A DNA stretch of 21,078 nt from an uncultured Candidatus Melainabacteria bacterium (lineage in GTDB: Bacteria; Cyanobacteriota; Vampirovibrionia; Gastranaerophilales; Gastranaerophilaceae), in the NCBI GenBank assembly GCA_934717895.1, contig CAKUZO010000034.1, forward strand, positions 1 through 21,078. The letters run 5' to 3'. Position 1 is the first letter of the stretch. Every line of letters begins with the position of its first letter. Below the pieces are notes generated by a model. The model had not been told where the DNA came from. It worked only from the letters and a program-made list of their open reading frames with translations, and did not search any database. A program made the position numbers and the translations under genes. This document shows positions 7,879 through 14,813 of the stretch, piece by piece.

Positions 7879-8958
7879 TTATACCACTCTCTTGTATCTA
7901 TCCCCGTCAACTTGTTTAATTATGCCTTTAAGCTCCATCGTTGTCAAGTACATCAGCAAATTGTCAATACTGATTTTCGTAAAAGCTTGAAGTTCGTCAA
8001 CGCTTTTTTCTTCAATTTCTAAGGTTTCATAAATAACTTTTTCATCTTCACTCAACTCTGGCAGATTAAACAAATTCTGTTGCTCAATTTTTATTTCCCA
8101 GTTTAGAGCTTCCAAAATATCATCGGCACAAGTTACAAGTGTTGCCCCATTTTTAAGCAACTTATAAATTCCTTGCGTATTCGGATTTGTAATAAGTCCC
8201 GGAATACACATCAATTCCCTGCCTTGTTCAAGCGTCAAATTCGCCGTAATTAGTGCTCCGCTTTTCAAAGATGCTTCTGCAACCAGTGTTCCGTAAGAAA
8301 GCCCTGAAACGATTCTATTTCTCTGAGGAAATCTGAATTTTATCGGTTGAAAAGTCGGATAGTATTCTGAAAGCACAGCACCACAACCATTTTCAATTCT
8401 TTTATAAAGTTCTTTATTTGAAGCAGGATAGGTAAAATCAAAACCACTTGCAATTACACCCAAAGTTTTCAACCCGTTATCCAAAGCCGCGATATGTGCT
8501 GTTGTATCAATTCCGGAAGCCAAACCTGAAACTATACAAATATCCGTTCCACCGAGTTCTGAAATAATCTTTGTTAGTGCCTCTTTAGCATAACTCGTCG
8601 CCCTTCTTGAGCCCACAACTGCCAATGTTTTATCCAAATTGCAATCAAACAAATTGCCCTTATAATAAAGAACAGATGGCGGATTATCAATATTTCTCAA
8701 CATTTGCGGATATTTTTCATCTTCAAATGTTAGAAAATTTACTCCTCTATCAACAACAGCCTGATAAACTTTATCAATATCAACTTTATCTCTCAGGCGA
8801 AGAAAGTTTTCAGCCTTTTTTACGCTCAAACCGTCAATTACAGATAAATCCGTCGCATTAAAAGCTTTTTCAATATCGCCAAAATAATTGTACAGCCTTT
8901 GAATAAAAGAACTGTCAATTTCTTCTATTGATGATAAAGCAACCCAGAATTTACGCAT
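7879..8958 (-). CDS. dprA: DNA processing protein DprA/Smf
   Basis: 359-residue DprA, the single-strand-DNA binding protein that loads RecA on incoming DNA during transformation and protects ssDNA. An N-terminal helical region (1-90, with a helix-hairpin-helix-like GLSVKKAENFLRL) precedes the Rossmann-type DprA domain. In that domain AVVGSRRATSY, IVSGLASGIDTTAH, GFDFTYPASN, FPQRNRIVSGLS and LVAEASLKSGALITA are all conserved family motifs. The C-terminal ~60 residues look like the winged-helix domain of many DprAs. The start overlaps the last 8 bases of the upstream TPR gene and the stop lies one base before the topA start, a tight operon arrangement. With pilT elsewhere in the window, natural competence is conceivable, but dprA occurs widely in non-competent species too. 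Confidence 0.95.
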   Translation of the reverse strand: MRKFWVALSSIEEIDSSFIQRLYNYFGDIEKAFNATDLSVIDGLSVKKAENFLRLRDKVDIDKVYQAVVDRGVNFLTFEDEKYPQMLRNIDNPPSVLYYKGNLFDCNLDKTLAVVGSRRATSYAKEALTKIISELGGTDICIVSGLASGIDTTAHIAALDNGLKTLGVIASGFDFTYPASNKELYKRIENGCGAVLSEYYPTFQPIKFRFPQRNRIVSGLSYGTLVAEASLKSGALITANLTLEQGRELMCIPGLITNPNTQGIYKLLKNGATLVTCADDILEALNWEIKIEQQNLFNLPELSEDEKVIYETLEIEEKSVDELQAFTKISIDNLLMYLTTMELKGIIKQVDGDRYKRVV

Positions 8959-9727
8959 TTTGTTTTTTCTTTATTCTTTCTATTAACTCTTGAATTTTTT
9001 CCTTTTCTTCATCAGCAATATCAAGGCTTGTATAATCTTCAAAATACTCGATAGCATCTTCAAAATCGCCTCTTGCAAAGAACAATATCCCTGCTTTTTT
9101 GTATGCAGGTGCAAAAGCATCATTTCTCGCAATTGCTTTTAAATAATTTGAAAGAGCTTTATCTATTTCGTCATTAGCCTCGTAAGCTTCTCCCAAATAG
9201 TAGTAAATCCAAGGGTTTTCGCTTTTATATTCTAATACATTTTCAAAATTTTCGATAGCACTTGCATAATCGCCCAATTCAAAATGTACTCTGCCTAAAT
9301 CATAGTAAACATCATAGTTGTCAGGTTGTTTTTCCAAAATATTTTCCAACTCATCAATTGCCAAGTCCATTCTTGAATCTTCCATATAAAATCTTGCAAG
9401 ATAGTGACGCAAAACAAGGTTATCTGGAATTTCAGAAATTCCACGAGTAACAAGCTCAATTCCTTTCCACATCTGTTTTTGACGATAATAAATATCTGCA
9501 AGGTTTATATAAATTTGTGGCAATTTCGGGTTTAACTCTTCTGCTCGCAAATAATATTTTTCTGCCTGATCATCATCTGCCAAATTGGCATAACAAAGAG
9601 CTATGTTGTTGTATAATTCCGCATTTTCAGGGCATTCCTCTAACACGATACTAAACGCATCAATTGCCTTTTGGTATTCGCCTTTGCTATAAAGTTCCAG
9701 TGCTTCATCTACTTTTTTATTACTCAT
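8951..9727 (-). CDS. tetratricopeptide-repeat (TPR) protein
   Basis: 258 residues made almost entirely of about seven TPR units from residue ~4 to 240. Examples are ALELYSKGEYQKAIDAFS, AELYNNIALCYANLADDDQA, PQIYINLADIYYRQKQ and VYYDLGRVHFELGDYASAIE. It ends in a charged helix (EEKEKIQELIERIKKKQ). There is no signal peptide or membrane segment, so it is probably cytoplasmic. TPR arrays are protein-interaction scaffolds; the partner is unknown. The ATG lies two bases after the stop of the lptA-like gene, with AGGA about ten bases upstream, and the 3' end overlaps dprA by 8 bases. That placement between an LPS-export gene and DNA genes suggests co-expression but does not by itself tell the function. 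Confidence 0.88.
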   Translation of the reverse strand: MSNKKVDEALELYSKGEYQKAIDAFSIVLEECPENAELYNNIALCYANLADDDQAEKYYLRAEELNPKLPQIYINLADIYYRQKQMWKGIELVTRGISEIPDNLVLRHYLARFYMEDSRMDLAIDELENILEKQPDNYDVYYDLGRVHFELGDYASAIENFENVLEYKSENPWIYYYLGEAYEANDEIDKALSNYLKAIARNDAFAPAYKKAGILFFARGDFEDAIEYFEDYTSLDIADEEKEKIQELIERIKKKQNA

Positions 9728-9729
9728 AA

Positions 9730-10713
9730 TTATAATCCTAAACCAATTCCACTATCGCTATCGCCGTTGTCACCTGAACCGATATTTTTAATAACAGTTC
9801 GGGTATTTCCATCTGCATGGAAGTCTTTCGGCTTCATTGTCATTTTAATTTTGTCTGCATAAATCGTTCTTACACCTTGTGTAATACTTGATCTTCCGGA
9901 GAAATAAACTTCATTAGGTTTTCCTTCTTTGTTCGGGTATACCGTAATTTTTGGACCAACCGCATAATAATCATCGTACCAAACTCGAACATTACCTGAC
10001 GCATTAAAAATACTCTTTTCTTGTGCGTATTCTTGGCGTCTTGATTTCAAAACAAGAGTCGTGCCATTGTCCATAATAGCCTTAGATGTAGTGTTTCCGG
10101 TAGCTGTCAAAACTTTTGTTACGGTATCATAATAAAACTTATCAGCATAAGATTCATTTCCTTGTTGCTTAATCTTTGCATTTCCGATAAGTTCAATATC
10201 TTTCAAATCGCCGTTTTTATCAGTTCTAACTTTTGCTTTATCAGATAAAGTATCAAGCTCTTTGTATTTAATAGTAACAGAGCCGGTTGCAGTCATAATT
10301 CCTGTTTTTGTATCGTATTCTTGCTCATCAGCGTTAATTACAACCACAGGAGTTTTGCCGTCAAACACGATAGATTGAGTATCTCCTTGGGCTTTTACAA
10401 CCTTTGTAATTAAAGACATTTTTAAGATATTTGCTTTAACTTCACGCTTTTTATTTTTCTTAACTTCATAGGCATAAGGCTTGTCGTAAAATGTTGCCGT
10501 ATCAAGTTTTTGGTTTTCGTCCATGCTGACATCTGCTCGATTTCCGACAACTTTTAAATCGTCAACAGAAACCTTTACATTTCCGTCAAATTTTAGCTTA
10601 TTTTCTTGTTCATTGTAGCTTTGAGTTTTTGACTCAATAATCAAATCAGATGCCTGAACAGCAATTCCGACTATCGCCAATGATATTATAAAAGTTAAAA
10701 TTATCTTTTTCAC
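9730..10713 (-). CDS. LptA/OstA-like LPS transport protein, periplasmic
   Basis: 327 residues starting at a GTG, with AAGGAG five bases upstream. A signal peptide (MKKIILTFIISLAIVGIAVQA, cleavage about residue 21) is followed by repeated short beta-strand units typical of the OstA/LptA jellyroll: LKFDGNVKVSVDDLKVVGNR, MTATGSVTIKYKELDTLSDK, LTATGNTTSKAIMDNGT and FNASGNVRVWYDDYYAVG. Four or more such units make it longer than enterobacterial LptA (about 185 residues). It may bridge more of the periplasm or resemble an LptD N-terminal domain. Known members carry LPS from LptC to the outer membrane. Its start overlaps the upstream lptC-like stop by the sequence GTGA, supporting translational coupling and a joint role. 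The Gly/Ser/Asp-rich tail (SGDNGDSDSGIGLGL) is unusual. Confidence 0.82.
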   Translation of the reverse strand: MKKIILTFIISLAIVGIAVQASDLIIESKTQSYNEQENKLKFDGNVKVSVDDLKVVGNRADVSMDENQKLDTATFYDKPYAYEVKKNKKREVKANILKMSLITKVVKAQGDTQSIVFDGKTPVVVINADEQEYDTKTGIMTATGSVTIKYKELDTLSDKAKVRTDKNGDLKDIELIGNAKIKQQGNESYADKFYYDTVTKVLTATGNTTSKAIMDNGTTLVLKSRRQEYAQEKSIFNASGNVRVWYDDYYAVGPKITVYPNKEGKPNEVYFSGRSSITQGVRTIYADKIKMTMKPKDFHADGNTRTVIKNIGSGDNGDSDSGIGLGL

Positions 10714-11330
10714 TTTATCTCCTTATCGCTGTAAACCTTTGATACAGCATTTCCAATTATTTTAAAAGTACCATAATCAGGGCTGATTTCAACTTTTTTT
10801 GCAGTTGCCAAAAGTTCATCTTTTCTTGTAATTCGAACATTCCCCTCTGCAATTGTTGGAATATCTTTGCCCGACCAAATTATTTTGTTAGCCCTAAGCG
10901 TTGTCAAATCTTTTAGCACAATAAATGAATCATCATACAAAATAATTTGTTCTTTATTTTCGTTATACGTACCTTTTGAGGATTCCAAACTCATAGAAAC
11001 CTGATTTTCGTCGTCATAAAAGTTTCCGATAACATTATTAAGTAAAGCGACTCCGTTTTTACTGTCATAAGTTCCGGTTTCGCCATATATTTCCCAATAT
11101 TTTTTTTCGTCTTTTGTTTCAGTAAGAATAATACCGTCAATTGTCGCTTCTTGCCTATCTTGATCGGTTTGAAGCTGACTTCTGTTAAAGTTATGTGTGA
11201 TAATTCCGGCAGAAATAAATGCCCATGCCAGAAGTGCAACAATTGCAAAAAACGCACCTGCATAAGCTTTTTGTTTCTTACTTAAACTTTTTATTTTCTC
11301 TATCAAGTCCATATATATTAATGTTAGCAT
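10710..11330 (-). CDS. LptC-like LPS export protein, inner-membrane anchored
   Basis: A short basic cytoplasmic N-terminus is followed by one transmembrane helix (AYAGAFFAIVALLAWAFISA, about residues 22-41). A beta-rich periplasmic domain follows, with LptC features such as DGIILTETKDEKKYWEIYGE, SLESSKGTYNENKEQIILYD and IWSGKDIPTIAEGNVRI. Family members pass LPS from LptBFG to LptA, and the coupled lptA-like gene supports that role. Two starts are possible: ATG 11330 (206 aa) or ATG 11312 (200 aa, MDLIEKIK). Neither has a Shine-Dalgarno. A -10-like TAACAT at 11321-11326 would start transcription close to the second ATG, so a leaderless mRNA from 11312 is plausible. It is the first gene of the long minus-strand operon and is divergent from the kinase gene. 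Confidence 0.8.
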   Translation of the reverse strand: MLTLIYMDLIEKIKSLSKKQKAYAGAFFAIVALLAWAFISAGIITHNFNRSQLQTDQDRQEATIDGIILTETKDEKKYWEIYGETGTYDSKNGVALLNNVIGNFYDDENQVSMSLESSKGTYNENKEQIILYDDSFIVLKDLTTLRANKIIWSGKDIPTIAEGNVRITRKDELLATAKKVEISPDYGTFKIIGNAVSKVYSDKEIK

Positions 11331-11350
11331 AAATGAAAATTTTTGAACAA
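11321..11350 (-). promoter_or_regulatory. candidate promoter of the lptC-topA operon
   Basis: On the minus strand TTGTTC (plus 11345-11350) is followed after 18 bp by TAACAT (plus 11321-11326), preceded by TG at the extended -10 position. It lies right over the start of the lptC-like gene, so it fits only if the ATG at 11312 is used with almost no leader. Confidence 0.35.
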
Positions 11351-11474
11351 GATAATAAAAAAAATAATAAATTTTCTTTTACATTTATACACACTTTATT
11401 TTTTTTTATTTTATTTTTGGTAACATATTAAAAAAAGCTGGCAAAAAAAATTTTGTTCGATTTTTATAACAGAA

Positions 11475-11480
11475 AAAGGA
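11475..11480 (+). promoter_or_regulatory. ribosome binding site that decides a TTG start
   Basis: AAAGGA lies 8 bases before the TTG at 11489 in the kinase frame. No comparable site precedes the upstream TTG at 11453, and no ATG occurs in frame until codon 38 of the preferred product. Confidence 0.55.
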
Positions 11481-11488
11481 TTTCTACA

Positions 11489-12349
11489 TTGCAAAATACT
11501 TTAATTAAAACCAATACAGAAACACAGAATGAACAACGTTTTCTCCGTTCTGAAAAAGCTCTTTTCTTATATGTTGAAAAAAGATTAAATCAGATTTTCA
11601 TGAAAGAAATGAATTCTGAAGACTCAATATTCCGAAAGGTTAAACCATCTGCCATTGAGAAAATGGCATTATTTTTATCAAATAATATAACTCGTTCCTG
11701 CTCAATCGGAATTGCAGGCGAAACAGCCAGTGGCAAATCGACAATTGCATTTGACATAATCAGTACAATTGAAAATTTTGCAAAAGAATATTGTATCGAA
11801 AACGTTATCACACGTATTAATACAGATGATTATTATTACGATCGCTCAGATATGGTTAAAAAAGCCGGAAGTTTTGCAGAATTTGCAAAACACTATGATT
11901 TGGATATTCCGGAAGCTCTTGAACTTGAATTAATGAAAGAACATATCAAAGATTTGTTGCTTGGTAAAGAAGTTTACTTGCCGGAATACGATATGTCAGG
12001 AACTGCAATACGTCGTGACAATGTCAAACTTGCACTCCCTTCTAAAATCGTTATTTCAGAAGGATTGTTTACTTTGACTAACAAAGTTGTTGATGCATTT
12101 GATTTTAAGATTTATGTAGATGTATCTTGTGACGTTCAGAAAGAAAGATTTTATAAACGAGCAGCAGACAGAGATTTGGGCGATTCGGCAGATGAAGTTT
12201 ACCAAAACGCATCTGATAAAGCAAAAACTCATATACACCCGACTGCCGCAAAAGCTGATATTATTTTGTCCGGTGAAGCTGATAGAGCGGCTTACAGGCA
12301 ATTTATAGGTCAAATTTTAGATTTAGTAAAAGAAGTTTATTTTGCATAA
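11489..12349 (+). CDS. uridine kinase-like P-loop kinase (phosphoribulokinase/uridine kinase family)
   Basis: About 286 residues. The P-loop GETASGKST (residues 77-85) sits in the family context SIGIAGETASGKSTIAFDI. It is followed by NTDDYYYDR (the Asp-Tyr region where uridine kinases hold the substrate), PEALELELMKEHIKDLL, LPEYDMSG, VVISEGLF-type Walker B surroundings (IVISEGLFTL) and an IYVDVSCDVQKERFYKRAADRD lid/sensor region. The substrate could be uridine, another nucleoside or a different small alcohol. An N-terminal extension of about 70 residues before the P-loop is longer than in typical Udk. The frame opens at a TTG (11453) without a ribosome site. I prefer the TTG at 11489 because AAAGGA lies eight bases before it (11475-11480). 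Confidence 0.78.
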   Translation: MQNTLIKTNTETQNEQRFLRSEKALFLYVEKRLNQIFMKEMNSEDSIFRKVKPSAIEKMALFLSNNITRSCSIGIAGETASGKSTIAFDIISTIENFAKEYCIENVITRINTDDYYYDRSDMVKKAGSFAEFAKHYDLDIPEALELELMKEHIKDLLLGKEVYLPEYDMSGTAIRRDNVKLALPSKIVISEGLFTLTNKVVDAFDFKIYVDVSCDVQKERFYKRAADRDLGDSADEVYQNASDKAKTHIHPTAAKADIILSGEADRAAYRQFIGQILDLVKEVYFA

Positions 12350-12442
12350 TATTGTTTGAAAAGTAACAGTTAGTTTACAATTTAGCTTAAACTAGCAAAA
12401 AAAATCTTTTTCAGATATTATATATAACCTGTGCACATGACT

Positions 12443-12446
12443 GGAG
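12443..12446 (+). promoter_or_regulatory. ribosome binding site (GGAG) that suggests a TTG start at 12456
   Basis: GGAG directly abuts the ATG at 12447, too close to serve it. It is exactly nine bases from the in-frame TTG at 12456, the same spacing as in clpB (GGAG, nine bases, ATG 19034). Confidence 0.5.
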
Positions 12447-12455
12447 ATGAAGAAC

Positions 12456-13475
12456 TTGATTAGAATAACGGGTTTTAACACCCCGCAAAAGCTTAATTTT
12501 ACAGCAAAAGACGGAAATAAAACTGAGAGAAGACAAGAAGATAAAAAATATACAGACCCTTTGATGAAGTGGCCTGCAAGGGGCTTGGCTTATACAAACG
12601 AACTAGGTGCCGCAATAAGTGAAGTGGCTCCAAAGATGGGGACACTTTTGTGGTTCCCTGCAATGTTGTATTTTGGTGCAGATATTTATGATAAGTATAA
12701 AAACGAAAAGACATCTTACGCACCAGATGCAAAGCGTGGAACCGAACAAGCCATTTTTCAGTTTTTAGCCAGCGTAATCCTACCGACAGGAGCCGTTTTA
12801 GGAGGGCAAAAACTTGCATCTTTTGCAGGAGCAATGGACTCAACAGGATTGTCGCTACAATCGAGAGAAGAAACAATTAACTTCCTTCAAGGGTTTATCA
12901 GTAGAAGACACTTAGATACACATGCAAACAATATTGATGCATTCAAAGAACATTTTAAAGAGTCAATTTCTATTAAACAGGAAAAATTAATAAGAGATAA
13001 TAAATGGAAAAAACCGTTTAGAATGTTAGGTGAAACTTTCTTTAATAAAAACCACCCTGAAGCTCTTGCGATGTCTGAAAAAGATAGAATTTTGGTATTT
13101 GCAAACGAACATATAGACGAAATGTTCAGTATCTATAACGATTTGGTAGATGGGAAAAAACCAAAACAATTTTCTGAGAAATTGTGGAAAAAGTTTAACA
13201 AATTAAAAGATAAATACGCAAAAGATCCTGATTATAAGGCAACGGCATTGAGAGATGCGGCAGAAGATATTATAAGAAAATATCAAAACGGTAAGATTAT
13301 GAACACCAAAATGTTAAAAACACTTGGCGGTTTTGTCGCTCTTGGACTTGCAATCAATCCGATAGATAAATTTGTTGAAAATGTTGTTATCAAAAAATTT
13401 GTTGAACCGAATTTGAGTACAATGTTTGCGAACAAAGATGTTCAGGAATATAAAAATAAAACAATTAATGCGTAA
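12456..13475 (+). CDS. membrane protein of unknown function (~339 aa)
   Basis: I do not recognise this protein. The N-terminus (IRITGFNTPQKLNFTAKDG) is polar. Two hydrophobic segments follow at about residues 60-80 (MGTLLWFPAMLYFGADIY) and 103-127 (AIFQFLASVILPTGAVLGG). A long charged, Lys-rich helical region (about 135-280, including KKPKQFSEKLWKKFNKLKD) precedes a third hydrophobic stretch near the end (LKTLGGFVALGLAINPID, about 286-303). The layout suggests an inner-membrane protein with a large cytoplasmic helical domain. It starts about 100 bp after the kinase gene on the same strand and is followed by an intrinsic terminator. The coordinates use the TTG start favoured by GGAG spacing; starting at ATG 12447 adds three residues. 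Confidence 0.7.
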   Translation: MIRITGFNTPQKLNFTAKDGNKTERRQEDKKYTDPLMKWPARGLAYTNELGAAISEVAPKMGTLLWFPAMLYFGADIYDKYKNEKTSYAPDAKRGTEQAIFQFLASVILPTGAVLGGQKLASFAGAMDSTGLSLQSREETINFLQGFISRRHLDTHANNIDAFKEHFKESISIKQEKLIRDNKWKKPFRMLGETFFNKNHPEALAMSEKDRILVFANEHIDEMFSIYNDLVDGKKPKQFSEKLWKKFNKLKDKYAKDPDYKATALRDAAEDIIRKYQNGKIMNTKMLKTLGGFVALGLAINPIDKFVENVVIKKFVEPNLSTMFANKDVQEYKNKTINA

Positions 13476-13499
13476 TAGATTTACGAAAGCATAAAATAT

Positions 13500-13668
13500 T
13501 GCTTGGCGACTCTTGTATAATGTATAAGTACGCCAAGTTTTTTGGCAAGAGTTTTTTGACTGCAACTGAATTATTTGTACATTTAGCAGCGTCAGCAGCT
13601 TTGAATGCAAGCATTGAGCCGTCATTAAAGAACAAGAAAGTATCAGGTTTTACGTTTTCTGTTTTTAT
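13500..13668 (-). pseudogene. possible gene fragment (no start), minus strand
   Basis: Minus-strand translation gives protein-like sequence, including KPDTFLFFNDGSMLAFKAAD and AAKCTNNSVAVKKLLPKN, with codon use similar to nearby genes. It has no plausible start. Upstream the frame runs antisense through the XRE remnant, and downstream it continues through the terminator hairpin and into the end of the preceding gene. It could be the remnant of a deleted gene or a chance open frame. I cannot name a family. Confidence 0.3.
13502..13557 (+). terminator. intrinsic terminator with interleaved alternative stems
   Basis: CTTGGCG (13502-13508) pairs with CGCCAAG (13531-13537), followed by six T residues. 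A second pair, ACTCTTG (13509-13515) and CAAGAGT (13546-13552), interleaves with the first and is also followed by T residues. GCCAA (13532-13536) and TTGGC (13542-13546) form a third small stem. The first and second pairs interleave, so they form either alternative terminators or a pseudoknot. It closes the membrane-protein gene that ends at 13475. Confidence 0.6.
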
Positions 13669-13670
13669 AG

Positions 13671-13913
13671 ATTGATTTAGAAACTTCTTCACTCTCCGGA
13701 ATTGAATCAGGAAGATTTTATCCGTCCCTTCATGTTTTGGACAAAATAGCTTCTGCATTAGAAGTTGAACTGATTGACTTTTTTAAATTTGCATCAGTAA
13801 ATATTCCGGAAAATCTTGATGAAGAGATTGCAAAAATTGTTCAAATGCAAGACAAAAACGGGAAAAGACTTATTTATAAGTTTTTGTGTGCCGCATTTAT
13901 GCCGATAGGATAA
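13671..13913 (+). pseudogene. 3' remnant of a Cro/CI-type (XRE) helix-turn-helix regulator
   Basis: Eighty codons are open from just after a TAG (13668-13670) to the TAA at 13911, with no ATG or ribosome site near the left end. The translation begins at the recognition-helix part of an HTH_3 domain, SSLSGIESGRFYPSLHVLDK, followed by IASALEVELIDFFKF. This is the highly characteristic second half of XRE-family DNA-binding domains. A short tail (NIPENLDEEIAKIVQ...YKFLCAAFMPIG) follows. The first two helices of the HTH are missing; upstream DNA is unrelated in all plus frames. It is most simply a truncated, inactive regulator gene. Confidence 0.7.
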
Positions 13914-13925
13914 ACATATTTTTTA

Positions 13926-14750
13926 TTATTCTTTTACTCCGCCTTGCAAAATGTCTGATATAAAATATTTCTTACCTAATAAGAAGACTCCGATGACAGG
14001 AATTGTGCATATTACGGAGCAAGCAAGAAGTTCTCCCCACTGTGTTATCTCTCTGAAGCTACCCTTATAAATTGCTAATCCGACGGGTAAAGTTCGCATT
14101 CCTTCTGAATTTGTGACAATAAGAGGCCACATAAAACTGTTCCAAGTGCTTACAAACGTAAAAATTGCCAGTGTTGCAACTGTTGGCAACGCAAGTGGCA
14201 AAGCTATTTTGAAAAATGTCTGAAAGAGGTTGCAGCCATCTATTTTTGCCGATTCTTCCAAATCTTTCGGTAAGCCTAAAAAATATTGTCGCATTAAAAA
14301 TATTCCAAATCCGCCAAAGAGTGCAGGCAAAATTAGTGCTTGATATGTGTCTATAAGATGCATTTCTCGCATTAAAAAGAATAACGGAATAATGTTTACT
14401 TGTGGTGGAATTAGCATTGTTATTAAAAATAATAGAAAAAGAGCGTTGCGATGTTTAAAATTTAACCTTGCAAATGCATAACCCGCCAGTGATGCGAAAA
14501 TTACCTGCCCGAAAGTCGCGATAGTGGCAACGATAAGGCTATTCAAAAAGTATACACTTATTGGGATTTCAGAAAAAACGTTTTTGTAATTATCAAATGT
14601 TGCTCCGGAATGAACTATTCTGCCGGCATGAGCAAAAATCTCGTTATTCTCAGTAAATGAAAGGTTTACCATTGCAAAAAAAGGGTAAAGCATACTGATT
14701 GCTATTAAAATTAAAGTTAAATACCCAAGAATAATTCTGATTTTTCTCAT
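13926..14750 (-). CDS. carbohydrate ABC transporter permease, MalG type
   Basis: 274-residue inner-membrane permease with six hydrophobic segments, the first at residues 7-27 (ILGYLTLILIAISMLYPFF). The family's EAA loop is clear: EESAKIDGCNLFQTFFKIALP, about residues 167-187. Also typical are the NSLIVATIAT and YAFARLNFK segments and the TWNSFMWPLIV region. Such proteins pair with a MalF-type permease, an ATPase and a solute-binding protein to import sugars. None of those partners is adjacent here, so it is an orphan within the window. An extended -10 (TGATATAAT) ends six bases before the ATG, predicting transcription from or next to the start codon (leaderless mRNA). There is no Shine-Dalgarno. 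The 3' end lies 12 bp from the XRE remnant's stop, convergently. Confidence 0.92.
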   Translation of the reverse strand: MRKIRIILGYLTLILIAISMLYPFFAMVNLSFTENNEIFAHAGRIVHSGATFDNYKNVFSEIPISVYFLNSLIVATIATFGQVIFASLAGYAFARLNFKHRNALFLLFLITMLIPPQVNIIPLFFLMREMHLIDTYQALILPALFGGFGIFLMRQYFLGLPKDLEESAKIDGCNLFQTFFKIALPLALPTVATLAIFTFVSTWNSFMWPLIVTNSEGMRTLPVGLAIYKGSFREITQWGELLACSVICTIPVIGVFLLGKKYFISDILQGGVKE

Positions 14751-14756
14751 AAGTTT

Positions 14757-14765
14757 ATTATATCA
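14757..14765 (-). promoter_or_regulatory. extended -10 promoter of the ABC permease gene
   Basis: The minus strand reads TGATATAAT, a perfect TGnTATAAT extended -10, with no good -35 at standard spacing. The A of the permease ATG lies seven bases downstream, where transcription would begin. Confidence 0.55.
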
Positions 14766-14813
14766 CGAATTTTAAAGAACAAAAAATTATAGTAATTATC
14801 TTTGAAAATCAAT

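Noticed and set aside
13516..13521. TATAAT as a plus-strand promoter
   Set aside because: It lies in the loop of the terminator hairpin and has no -35 match at 16-18 bp.
13522..13677. Plus-strand 51-codon frame starting at the ATG within the terminator
   Set aside because: It has no ribosome site, starts inside the terminator loop and shows no protein-like conservation; it is antisense to the minus fragment.
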